A DNA stretch of 64,000 nucleotides, taken from the NCBI GenBank assembly GCA_963575645.1, contig OY754466.1, positions 38,534,001 to 38,598,000 on the forward strand, written 5' to 3'. The translations under genes and the position numbers were made by a program. Positions 35,182-45,378 of this stretch are shown piece after piece. The stretch comes from Xanthostigma xanthostigma. Its lineage: Eukaryota > Arthropoda > Insecta > Raphidioptera > Raphidiidae. Positions within the stretch are counted from its first letter, which is position 1; the number at the start of each line of letters is the position of its first letter. Under the pieces are notes generated by a model. That model worked only from the letters and a program-made list of their open reading frames with translations. It was not told the origin of the DNA and made no database searches.

Positions 35182-35421
35182 TATTAAATGTTTTATTTAA
35201 ATGTGCAATTATCCCTGAAACTTTGAAAAATATGTCAAACTAGCAGCTATTATAGCTAACTAAATTTCTGAATCGTTTTCGATAAAAATTGGCATTAAAG
35301 TAAATTCATTAGGTATTGTCTATACTCTATATGATGGGTGCTAAGAAAGGGGCGTCTGGTACTTACTACATGGCCTGGGGTTTAGGGCGGATAAGACTGC
35401 AAATCCGTCACTGGGTATATA

Positions 35422-35441
35422 CATTTTTATTTATATCTAGA
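35422..35441 (-). mobile_element. Helitron-2 5' terminus
   Basis: On the minus strand TCTAGATATAAATAAAAATG, the outermost 5' end of the oldest Helitron in the nest, separated from the rest by the hAT insertion. Confidence 0.65.
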
Positions 35442-35469
35442 TAAGTAATAGATAATTATTTAAAGTCTG

Positions 35470-35760
35470 TTCAACCCTACACATACAGTTATCCTCGTGT
35501 TCGCGATGCATTTACTACACGCTGCGTGTGCTGGTGTGTGTGCGCGTGCAGCACTGGTCAGTGGGCGTGTGGTCTGCTGCACTGCACATTGCATCTCACC
35601 CACTGACTGCACTCGACTCCGGAGCATCACCTACATACAGTCGACGCACACAACGAGACCCCGTCGTGTGTACAGTCTGTATAATTCACATAATAAACAA
35701 AGACAACACCGCGCTTATATATTAATTTTTTTGTATCCACGAATGGGGCATTTTGTCTAG
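35470..35760. other. CpG-richer patch, function unknown
   Basis: Unlike its surroundings this stretch is GC- and CpG-richer, with GTGTGTGCGCGTGCAGC and GTCGACGCACACAACGAG. Two overlapping plus-strand frames cross it but show no domain. It could be a host promoter/5' exon or the end of an unidentified element; I cannot tell. Confidence 0.3.
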
Positions 35761-36084
35761 ATTACATTTTCCTCAATTTTACAATACTTCCCCTACTTGA
35801 GGTTTTTGGAATATAAAAAAAAACATGTTTTTGCAATAAGTCTATTCGTCTGCTTGTTTTCTGTCCGAGGCTGGTCAAACAGCTACGCGCAACGAAGCTA
35901 AATTTTGGCGGGATATTTGATATGTAAATAGGAAGAATCCAGTGTTAAAAAAAAACAAAAAAAATATACCTTCACAAAGATTAATAATCGTTATAGGTAT
36001 AGGTATACCTATGTATTTTTTTTATTTTATTTGAAGTAAGTATACCTATTTTGTTGTTTGTTTTTTTGTACTCAGTTTTACAGG

Positions 36085-36260
36085 AGTGTTGCGCGCCCCT
36101 GTTGGGACGACTATGGGCTCCATAGAATGTTCCAGACCACGACGACAACAACAATGGTGTCAGTGCCATGGTCGAGCGGTTAAGACCTAGTGTTGTGCGC
36201 CCCTGTTGGGACGACTATGGGGTCCATAGAATGTTCTAAACAACGACAACAGGAGTTTTG
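36085..36260 (+). repeat. 105-bp direct duplication around a tRNA-like box A
   Basis: GCGCCCCTGTTGGGACGACT followed by ATGG(G)CTCCATAGAATGTTC occurs at about 36089 and again about 36195. Between them is GCCATGGTCGAGCGGTTAAG, which matches the box A region of tRNA-Leu/Ser. A box-B-like ACTTCGAATCCGCG follows at about 36344. It may be a tRNA-headed SINE disrupted by duplication. Confidence 0.4.
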
Positions 36261-36593
36261 TAGAAAAACGTGTTTTTTTCTCAATGTTGTTTCTTTTGCA
36301 TCGGGGGTAAATAATAATCAAAAAAATTAAAGAAAGGCGCACTTCGAATCCGCGCTGTAAATGTTTCGTATACCTGTTTTCTGTATCGTCTGCATATATA
36401 TGATCCGTAGATGTTTGGGCTTTTTCGTTCTCTTTTCGACGCTACCATAGCTTTCGCTTTCGCTAGGCATTGGACTTTTTAGCTTTTCCGCTGACTGCGT
36501 TCTCGGTTCTGAGCATATTTAAAATGTGTTTTTTAATTGTATTTTCTAACGTCACACTGTACTCAATACGTATGTGTGTAAATATATATTCTA

Positions 36594-36935
36594 CTAGCGG
36601 TCCCGCTCGGTTTCACCCGGGTGCAAAAGAACGAATGGGGGGGAGGGACATGAGTACGCACATTTATCTTAGTTTACCGATATGATTGTGGTATCCAAAT
36701 TTCATGATGATCGGAGTTACCGTTCAAAAGTTTTTGACGGACGGACAAATGAGTTACATTTTGCAACATTTTTCAATGATGCTCCGCTCCTATTGGTCGT
36801 CGCGTTATATTATATAGCCTATAGGCTATAGCCTTCCTCGATTAATATGCTATCCAACAAAAAAAATTCTATTCGAACCAGTAGTTCCTGAGATTAGCGC
36901 ATTCAACCACACAAACAAACAAACTCTTCAGATTA
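36594..36935 (-). mobile_element. Helitron, 5'-truncated
   Basis: CTAG at 36594-36597 then CGGTCCCGCTCGGTTTCACC; the body matches the Helitron at 34563-35181 without the tRNA-like insert. It stops just short of the TATACTAATATATAAAG 5' end. Confidence 0.75.
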
Positions 36936-37379
36936 CGGGAAGTGGGTCAAATTTAACTTGCAAGATTTGCTTTCGGACAGACAGACAGACACCGGGACAG
37001 GTAAAACTAAATAAAAAAATAAAAGCTTGTAAAAAACGCAAATGTCGCTACGTACGCCTCTGTTAGCATGGCAGCGGCACCGACACAGAATATACGCTTT
37101 CAGCTTTGTTACCGCATCGACAATGAATTGCAATATTATGCAATATTAGTTACACTCGTAAGTCCTTGTTCAGTCAGAATTTATCCTACTCTGGGGAGCA
37201 TAAAATCGCTCTTATATTTAATGTTTACACGTGACTTCGAATAAATTTTTAAAATTATCTACTACTGCACTACTACATATTACTACTACTAGTCGATGAC
37301 ACAATATTTTAAAAAAATCAATTTGTGATTATGTGAATTTCAAAAAAGCATCTGATACAAATATACGTACGTGTTATGC

Positions 37380-37880
37380 CGGCACTTCACATGGCTATTT
37401 GTATTGGTGTATTTGGCAAACAATTACCAAGTGTGGACAGTCTATTTGACAAAGTTTTGGCCTTATTTGCTTATTTGACAAATAAGGCCAATACCAAATA
37501 CGCGTTACCGTGCGCTTGTCGGTTTTTCGAAGCACATAAAAGGAGTCGAATAGGCAAATACGCAAATAAACCGTCCACACAATGGCCATATTCAGAAGCG
37601 CACGCGCCGTGAACCTGTACGGACGTGCAGTATTTTTGTGTCTGTGCTGTGAGCGAGAACTGGAACAATTACTATTGAAAATGAAACAGTGCTAAAATTC
37701 CTGGAATTTTGAACCTTGCGTTCTGCTGCCAAATGTTTGTGTGTTTTTTATTTGACTGTCATGTGTGGATGGTCGTATTTGCCTCTATTTGCATGTTTGC
37801 CTTGAACGTCATATATTTTGCCAAATACAACACCCAATAGCGAACACAGATAGCCATTTGAAGTGCCACCATTACATGCT
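37380..37880. mobile_element. Non-autonomous DNA element, TIR ~60 bp
   Basis: GGCACTTCACATGGCTATTTG at the left mirrors GCCATTTGAAGTGCCACC at the right; TTTGGCAAA/TTTGCCAAA words follow on both sides. The interior contains repeated ATTTGCCTATTTG-like words and a self-complementary AATAAGG core. No clear target duplication. Overlapping frames here are by-products. Confidence 0.6.
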
Positions 37881-38049
37881 TGACATTTGTAGTGTGTTTG
37901 TGTAACATGTTTTTGAGCGAAATTCGTGTCTTTATCGTCTCTATTTTTTTGTAGCAATGAGTACGACTTTTCTTTTGATTCGTTTGTAGTGAATTATATT
38001 CATGGAGAACACCTAGCGATAATAGGCAGGTGAATATGGGCGGCATACT

Positions 38050-38608
38050 TTAGGATACACGTGGCCCAATATGTATTCTTTTCTCAGGGGGCCGATGCAG
38101 CTAATTAGAAATTAGCAATTACTTAGAAATTATGTGACATATGCGCAAACTGTGGAATTAGAATAAATTATATGATATTTTTTGTTGCTAATACACAAAG
38201 AAAACACTTTGTCTCACAGATTAAATGCAATCTGCATATACGTGGCGCTTAACGTGTTAAAACAGTCTCTCGCATTTCTTATTCCTTTGTGTTCTCTGTA
38301 CATATTGTATGAAAGTCATAGTTTTCGATTTTAAGAATCAATTTGTTCCTGGCGCGGACTTACAAAGCAGCAAATCGTAACACGGGAGGGAGACTCATGC
38401 CCTTGCAGTCTACCTGAACAAAACAAATGCAAGCATGTTATTGTGTTGCTTTAGTGTTCAGTGTAAGTTATTTATGCAGGTGGATTTTTAAAACTCGAAC
38501 ACACTTGTTTTCGAAAAAAAGTTTCGCACATCGGGAACCAATGGGTACGAACATCGATGTAGTTTTTTTTCATTTGGTGGAGGGACCTCCGTGATATAGA
38601 GGTCACCT
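38050..38608. other. No gene recognised; one short hairpin
   Basis: Non-coding. A hairpin at about 38575-38612 pairs GTGGAGGGACCTC with GAGGTCACCTCCAC. Confidence 0.4.
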
Positions 38609-39017
38609 CCACTTTTTTTAAATAAGAATTAATTTTTTTTATCTCAAATTATTGTTATTGGGTTCAAAGAAAATAACTTTTATATTAAACATTGTTCGTT
38701 TTGATTCAATCCTGAACCGCTGTTTGGTTCTCAATGCATCCCGTGTTTCGTGTTTCTGCCTCGCATAGGCTGAGCTGTCGCATTTTGTGTGTTGAGTGCG
38801 CATGTGCATGCGTGAAACAGGTTGCAGCAGACAATAGTCGGATTTTTCGGGGTTTTTTCCGACTCACACAATGCACAAGACAGGAAACATGGGATGAATT
38901 AAGAACCAAACAGCATCAAATCGAAAAACGTTTGGTACAAAAGTTATTTTCTTTGATCCAAAGAACAATAATCAGAGATAAAAATACGGGTTCCTATTTA
39001 AAAAAGTGGTGCTGATT
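38609..39017. repeat. Palindromic element, arms ~160 bp
   Basis: From CCACTTTTTTTAAATAAG to its mirror near 39010; the arms share ACTTTT/AAAAGT, TTGGTTCT and GATTCAATCC-type blocks in inverted order with many substitutions. Loop ~90 bp. The frames on both strands are arm by-products. Confidence 0.65.
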
Positions 39018-39019
39018 TT

Positions 39020-40129
39020 GATATTGAAATGAAAAAAAAACTACACCAATGTTTTTCCTCCTTGATTCCCTGCAATCTTTGCCCGAAACTTTTTTTCGAA
39101 AACCCTTGCTTTACGAAATAAAAGGGTATTCGGGTTTTAAACAGCCATCCTGCAGACACGAATATTTTTAATTATGTTCTTACACCATGAGATTCGTAAA
39201 CTCAAAATTTCTAAAGCGAGAATATTGTCTATAGGCTCATGATTTTTTCGGTGTTATTAATTAAATAAAAAGTCATTACGATATTAATTATCTGAGTTTT
39301 TTTTTACTCCCTATAATATATGCATATATTATGTGCAATTATATTGCTGAGATAGATATGGCAGTTAAGTGTCAATCAATTAAATGATAAACTAACATCT
39401 CATTGCATTCCTTCTAAAGAGCACAGTTCCGCTTATTGAGATCAAGCTTAACCTCGCCAATTAAGCCTGATTGATTTTGTATGATAAACTAGCTGTTAAC
39501 TATATCCAGCGCTATTAAAAGTTTCATTATCTTATGACAGCCTGTAACTCGTTAAATGAGTAAGAATAAAAAGTTAGAAGATTCTATAATGACTCTATTT
39601 TTTCGTAAAGCTAATACAATATCATGACGTCATAACTTTTGTTATCAAGAAGGCAAAGTTATGCAAAAATTTCATTTAGATTTGTATTATAGTCCAGTCG
39701 GTAAAAGAGTTGTAGAGTGCGCGAGCAGGGACCTAAGCGATTCCTTCAGAAACTTGTTCAGGGTGCTTAGGGAGGAAACACACCACAGGTCCTGACATTT
39801 AGAAGGTGAGCCGGAAGAAGTCAGGTACAAAGAAGGTACCACTTTTGGGTTTTTTGCTTATATCTCGAACACGGTACGTCGTAGGGAAAACTTGTCTGAT
39901 CCCAAACGAAAGCTCATAAAATTTTATATAGCTTTCGTACTATACACTTTTTTCAAATTCTCAATCGTTTATGAGCTGCACGCTCTAGAAAAGTGAAAGT
40001 TTTCGAAAAAAAGATTTTTACCTCGCATTTTTCATCAAACATTGCTTCATGTCACTAAACTATTCATCTAAGAAAGATAGGAGGTTGTAGAGAATTGTAT
40101 TACGTTCAATTTCAGATTAAAACGGTTAC
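39020..40129. other. No gene recognised
   Basis: AT-rich non-coding DNA with no repeat ends or domains that I can identify. Confidence 0.4.
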
Positions 40130-40330
40130 AGCTTGTTCGACGCTGTATTTTTAAAGCTAACGGGTTCAGGTAAACGCCAAATGAAGGACCAAGAATCACA
40201 TTAGAGATCCACAGACAAAACATTGAGAAAAAAATTCTGGAAAAAAATTGCAAACTACATAATCTTTCAAAAAAATCCAAAACCTTAAACAGATCCTGTA
40301 AACTTAAAAATAACGTCGATAGAGCCAGTC
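40130..40330. repeat. Decayed partial copy of the 28.8-29.2 kb palindrome
   Basis: CGCTGTATTTTTAAAGCTAA, then GTAAACGCCAAATGAA, matches the palindrome arm at 28855-28905, and CTTAAAAATAACGTCGATAG at the right is the inverted mate. Confidence 0.55.
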
Positions 40331-40427
40331 GCAGATTTCTAAATAGCTAGCAAAATTATCCACGGCGGCAAAATTTCGAATGCGATGAAATAATTAATTG
40401 ACTAACTAAATGGAAGAAAATAAAAAT

Positions 40428-40632
40428 TAATTATTAAAAAAAAAAAAAAAATAACCCGACTGCGCAAAAAAAGAGGAAAGCAAGTTGAAAAATCTCAACA
40501 TGCAGCGGGGATCCATTCAAAACCAAAAGAAAGAGACAAATAGGTTTCCTGCTTCATGTTGGTATTTTCCGACTTGTGTTCCTCTGGGAAGGCGGATTTC
40601 TTGTTTTTTTTTTTAATAATTAATTTTTTCAC
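40428..40632. repeat. Palindromic element, ~200 bp
   Basis: TTAATTATTAAAAAAAAA and GCAAGTTGAAAAATCTCAAC at the left mirror GTTGGTATTTTCCGACTTG and TTTTTAATAATTAA at the right. Confidence 0.6.
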
Positions 40633-40977
40633 CATTATAAATCGTCCTAATACGTGCCTGTTTTGGAACAATTTATGAATCCGACACAATCTGTCAGTAA
40701 CGGATACTTCTTACGAATCTAAGTATAAATGCACCTCACTATATAATAGTGCAAGTGTGTGTGTGTTTTGTGTTTATATGGCTAATCTAATTAACACGTA
40801 GTGCACTGTATGTCGTTATCAGTTCTGTAGCGAGTTGTAAATGAAGCCAGTCTACAATCCGCGCTCGATGGCGCCTATTAAATGGCATAAAACGACGGTA
40901 GGTATGCGCTATCTCTCAGTTCAGCAGTCAAGCTTATTATATGCGCCACCAATAATCGTTGCGCATCTATAAAAGTA

Positions 40978-41010
40978 CCAGCCGCTACCCGCGAGTTTGC
41001 ACGTCAAAAC
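40978..41010 (-). mobile_element. Degenerate Helitron 3' end
   Basis: ACCAGCCGCTACCCGCGAGT is the reverse complement of a Helitron tail in which CTAG has decayed to CTGG. Confidence 0.35.
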
Positions 41011-41295
41011 TTATCCCCGATGTACTTACACCGACAATGAATCCTTCATACTTATGTGTGCATATTATGATGTTATGCATTTATGATATCACTTAAATTA
41101 AAAGGTGTTGTAGAAAGACACCATTTGATATGAATAAATGCAATCACAATAAATCATTCTAAAATGCATTCATTGTACTGCCTATAATTAATCATACGTT
41201 ATTTATTTAAATAAAAAACTAATATTAAATCTTTACTCAAAAAAATATCTATACATTATTTGTAATCTTCAAGAATAGCGACAATGTAATCGGAA

Positions 41296-41971
41296 TACTA
41301 AAATATAAATAAAAACGTAATGTTCGTTTGTTCAAAATTTTAAATCTTCGAAAGTTTTTCGCCGATTGCATTGAAATTTTGAAACCACGTTGCATACGAA
41401 TACGCGCGTTTTTACATACCTATTATATATATATGTATTTTGAAACCACGTTGCATACGAATACGCGCGTTTTTACATACCTATTATATATATGTCACAC
41501 CTTTGACACGTTAAAACACGTTTTTTTTATACAGCGACACACTATTCTAAATATGTTACGGCAACGAGAGCGCCATATGTTGGACGTTAGAGCAACTCCC
41601 ATCTCTTGAATACAACACTATAACAGATAGCGTTGTAAAATATCCGAAAAATATTTAGTACAGCGTGTGTTGCTTTAACGTCCTGTTGGACGTTAAAGCA
41701 ACACACGCTGTACTAAATACTTTACGGCAACGGAAGCGTCATCTGTTAAATGCAGTGCCATCTATTGGACGTTAAAGCAACTCACGCTACACTAAATATT
41801 TTACTGTAACGGGAGCGCCATCTGTTAAATGCAACTCCATCTGTTGGGACGTTAAAGTAACACACGCTATACTAAATATTTTACGGCAACGACAGCGACA
41901 TTTTTTTAACGCAACAGTAACACACGCAATGGGTCACACTGCAATGCGTGGCCCTGGCCGGGTACAGCTAG
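41296..41971 (+). mobile_element. Helitron-2 family, near-complete copy
   Basis: The 5' side reads ATAAATAAAAACGTAATG, then GTTCGTTTGTTCAAAATT; the 3' side has a GGCCCTGGCCGGGTACAG tail and CTAG at 41968-41971. Inside, a 62-bp block with ACGTTGCATACGAATACG is duplicated (41377-41500), and the GACGTTAAAGCAACACACGC block is repeated about four times. A perfect 32-bp-arm palindrome lies at 41652-41719. Confidence 0.75.
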
Positions 41972-42350
41972 TCAAATATAGATTTCTATGATTTTATTTT
42001 TCTCTGATAAATATTTATCTAGCATTGCCATCGATCATCTCACAGTATACGTACATAACGTGCGATGTACAAACATTTTCAAGACAGGCAGTGAAACTGC
42101 ACTTCAAATTTTATAATTTGACAACTGAAAGACGTATATTAAAAGTTAATTTAATTACGCTTTCATATTTATGTACGGCATTATGGTGTAGGCGGCGTTT
42201 TAAAAAAGTTTTAAAGCAAGATTTTACCACTTCATATCCAATGAGATATGTCACTGAAATTAAAAAATGTCATCTTTCCAATGAAATTTCTTAAGTGATT
42301 AGTTCATAAACATATTGTAATAAGACGCCATTAGACGCGGTGATAGTGAA

Positions 42351-42720
42351 TTGTTGTCAGAGTAGCCTAGGCAATAATACTCGCATTGTCGGAAGCGCAT
42401 AGACAACAATATGCGCATTGTTACCGAAACCGCATAGAAAAATACCGAAGAATGTTCCAGAATGCGGGTGAAGAACTTGTATAAACAGCGCTAGCTTAGA
42501 AGTCGAGCAGTCAGTGTCAGTTACAGTGAACAGTGCGCGAACGACATAAACCATAGATAAAATACATTTTTTATATTTTTTAGCTTAAATCCGGACTGAT
42601 ACGTAAATTGGTTACTAATTTTAATAAAGATTGTCTGAAAAGTTAGTCGGAAATTTTATTTATTCTATAGATAATATTATTATATCAAATAGAATTTCTT
42701 TCCTGGAAATTCATTATCTA
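42351..42720 (+). mobile_element. Possible solo LTR fossil
   Basis: From about TGTTGTCAGAGTAGCC through a TCAGTGTCAGTTACAGTGAAC initiator-like stretch to AATAAAG. The layout resembles a retroelement LTR, but no second copy, target duplication or internal region is present here. Boundaries are uncertain. Confidence 0.25.
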
Positions 42721-43236
42721 AAGTGTTTAGCATCAATTTACAAAATGAGTTTAAAGTTTAATTGAAAAAAATACACACATCCTCATACAATAACTTTTAC
42801 TTCACGTTCTTATAAACATGAATAAATATTATTATTTATTATTATCATCAGAAATGTCAACCCAATTTCAAATCATATCAATTTGTTTATTGAATTTGAT
42901 ATATGCACTTTCTTTGTGCGAACTACATATAGGTACATGTGACAAAATAATACGACTGGAGATCGTTCCTAAAAAAGAGAACCGTAAATAATTTGAATAA
43001 ATGACTGTTATTTGCACTAAATTGTACCACTTCAAAAAAAAAAAAAACAAATTAAGAGCCGTTGTGGGACGCCCGGCAGATGTAAAACATAAATTTAAGT
43101 TGCACAATAGTTTAACAATTGTTTAATTGTCCACATTCCCGTAAAAAAATAATTAATATTGATTATTGGACATGAAAGCAACATGGATTACCTATACAGT
43201 AATATTGGTGTTAGGGTTCATAAAATCCTATTTTTA

Positions 43237-43700
43237 ACCGACTTCAACAAAAAGAAGGTTCTATGTTCGTCTGTATATAAATTTTTTTTTATGTATGTTC
43301 ACCGATTTCTCCGTCAATTATGGACCGATTTTCAAATATTTTTTTTTATTCGAAAGAGTGCACCTCAGAGGTGGTACATCGGAACCAAGTCAGGATCTGA
43401 TGGTGGAATCCGGAGAAATCGAGAAAAACTCTCAAATTTCAAAGGCACGCATAATGTTTTTTATGTATGTTCACCGATTTTTAGTGTTAGATTAACACTA
43501 AAAAGAGAAAAATAAAATATTTTTAACAAAAAAATTGAAAAGACTTCACACTAAAAAATAAAAAATAATTGCGTATTGAAATGTTTTGGGAGTCGGTGTA
43601 GTTCTCGGAATAGATTTCATTTTGGCTGACACCGACTCCAAAACATTTCAATACGCAATTATTTTTTACTTTTTAACCGACGAAAAACAAAAACGGAGGA
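43237..43700 (+). repeat. Family B repeat, copy 2
   Basis: Begins AACCGACTTCAACAAAAAG and parallels 28017-28512 closely in the same orientation. Its inner palindrome (43571-43660) has the same arms but the loop sequence is inverted relative to copy 1. A related fragment with CCGACGAAAAACAAAAACGG starts at about 43677. Confidence 0.7.
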
Positions 43701-43927
43701 GGTTCTCAAGTCGACGCGTATATTATCGCTTTGTGCGTCAGAGCTGACTTTCGTTCATATAAGAAGTTATATCTAAGTTAATTTCACACGAAATCCATTC
43801 AAATTGAAGCTTTTTGAAAAGAGGAGATTCTAATATATAAAATAGAACCATTTTTAAATCAATTTGAGTTCATAAATACTATTAAAATTGTAATTGTAAA
43901 TCACAAACAGCAGTTGTCGGTTGGTCT

Positions 43928-43966
43928 GTACGTATGCACGTACGTACGTATGTACGTCACGACTCT
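43928..43966. repeat. (ACGT)n-type microsatellite
   Basis: Alternating ACGT/ATGT words, self-complementary, over ~38 bp. Confidence 0.8.
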
Positions 43967-44213
43967 ACAGATCGCAATTTTGGTCGGATTGCCTTGGGTT
44001 ATATTTTATTCACTTTGTTTACTATCAGACCAGAACCCTATTTAAATTCACTAAAATGTGTTCAGTAGTTTAATTTTTATAAACAGTTTTATTTTTTATT
44101 ATTTTTGACAGCTAATAGTTTAAAAACAATATAATAATTGCTGTGTAAATATAGTGTAATCCATAAAACAAGTGCTACACTTGTATACCGTGATAACACC
44201 ACTACACGTATTA

Positions 44214-44285
44214 GGCCGCCGTGGCGTAATGGTTATGCCGTTGGATCCCTAAGGGAAGGTCCTGGGTTCGATTCCTTACGGAATC
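44214..44285 (+). repeat. tRNA-like SINE head (pol III boxes)
   Basis: Box A GTGGCGTAATGGTTATGC and box B GGTTCGATTCC are spaced as in a tRNA; an anticodon-loop-like TCCCTAA suggests tRNA-Arg(CCU) ancestry. The T stem and acceptor no longer pair fully. It is followed by T-rich tracts that would terminate pol III. Probably a SINE head, not a working tRNA. Confidence 0.5.
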
Positions 44286-44556
44286 ATTGATTTTTTTCTT
44301 TTTTTTTTCTTTTTATTTTGTTTTATTTTATTCCACTTGATATTAATTATATATTATATTATGTATAGTTCTTAATTTTTTTTATTTTTGCAAACTTAAA
44401 AAAAAAATATTTTTTCAATTTTTAATTATTTATTTCTTTAAATTTTTAAATCTTTTTAAATTTATTAAAAATATTTTTTAATTGTTATTTTTTTATCATA
44501 CAGTGGAAAACTTGCGGGATGTGCACTTTTGGTTTTGCCAACTATTTTTTTTTTAT

Positions 44557-44880
44557 GACCACGCATAACTTTTTACAGAGTAGTCCGATTTTGATAATTA
44601 TTTTTTTATTTGAAAGGGTATACCCCGAAGTTGGTCCCATATAAATTTGGTAAAAAAATTCCAACCCTAAGGGTAGGAAAACAGGGGATGATTGATTGTT
44701 CACTCACTGATTGTAATGACCACGCATAACTTTTTACAGAGTAGTCCGATTTTGATAATTCTTTTTTTATTGGATAGGGTATACCTCGAAGTTGATCTCA
44801 TATAAATTTGGAAAAAAAATTCGTACCCTAAGGGTGGGAAAATAGTGGTGATTTATTGTTCACTCACAGATTTTCATGTT
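44557..44880 (+). repeat. 161-bp tandem duplication
   Basis: GACCACGCATAACTTTTTAC occurs at 44557 and 44718, and each copy ends at TGTTCACTCAC. The body (CGATTTTGATAATT, GGGTATAC, AAGTTG) recalls family B sequence. Confidence 0.75.
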
Positions 44881-44944
44881 GAGTTGTGTATTACAATTAT
44901 AAATTATATAGCCACAAAAAATTATAAAATAAAAACTTTTTAAC

Positions 44945-45198
44945 AAAAAAATTAAACCGCCGAAAAACTGAAAAGCAAAAAATAATAAATCTTTTTATTT
45001 AACTAAGTTCTATTTAAGTAGCTGAACGTATGTGACAGTCTAGTATATCTAAGTAATTTTGAGTCGGCGTCAACAATCCTTCGCCGGAAATCTCTGAGAG
45101 TTCACGAAGTTAATGTCAGCGACAGAGCAGCCCGAACGGGCACACACTGAGGGCACACGCCTTTGCGAGTGGTCGTGTGGAGAGCGCATGTTTAGAAT
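44945..45198. repeat. Left half of a palindrome split by the LTR element
   Basis: 44945-45082 (from AAAAAAATTAAACCGCCG to GAGTCGGCGTCAA) is the reverse complement of 49680-49812. The stretch 45083-45198 is the left part of the original loop. Confidence 0.8.
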
Positions 45199-45349
45199 TG
45201 TTATAACTTATTATAGAATTGACCTTAGTTGCAATTGTTATATAACCATTCTGTGAAAAGAATATTTTTTTATTTTAATAAATTTTTATTACTAACTGAG
45301 AATTGAAGTAGTAAAGTTGTTTGAATAAAATACCCTCAAAAATATTACA
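45199..45349 (+). mobile_element. 5' LTR, 151 bp
   Basis: Starts TGTTATAACTT and ends AAATATTACA. By eye identical to the 3' LTR at 49436-49586. Flanked outside by AGAAT (45194-45198), duplicated after the 3' LTR (49587-49591). A primer-binding-like TGGCGACGAGGAT follows two bases later. Confidence 0.93.
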
Positions 45350-45378
45350 TTTTGGCGACGAGGATACAAGGAATCGCG

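Larger units (their letters stand above)
34256..35413. mobile_element. hAT-type element inside Helitron-2, TSD GGTATATA
   Basis: CAGTGGTGGATTT at the left mirrors AAATCCGTCACTG at the right, with a perfect 8-bp duplication GGTATATA (34248-34255, 35414-35421). The GGGCCTTAGGGCGG and GGGTTTAGGGCGG words sit just inside each end. It is itself interrupted by a Helitron at 34563-35181, so its own length is ~540 bp. No transposase. Confidence 0.85.

Noticed and set aside
35497-35760. Cysteine-containing 87-residue frame as a small secreted protein
   Set aside because: No convincing signal peptide, and two overlapping frames are equally open; GC-rich base makeup explains the lack of stops.
38734-39015. 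93-residue plus-strand frame as a gene
   Set aside because: It spans both arms and loop of a palindromic element and has a minus-strand counterpart; no recognisable motif.
42025-42294. 89-residue frame as a gene
   Set aside because: No motif and no supporting context; AT-rich chance frame.
45352-45378. Upstream TTG start for the gag-pol frame
   Set aside because: It lies in the primer-binding-like site right after the LTR; the in-frame ATG at 45379 is a better start.
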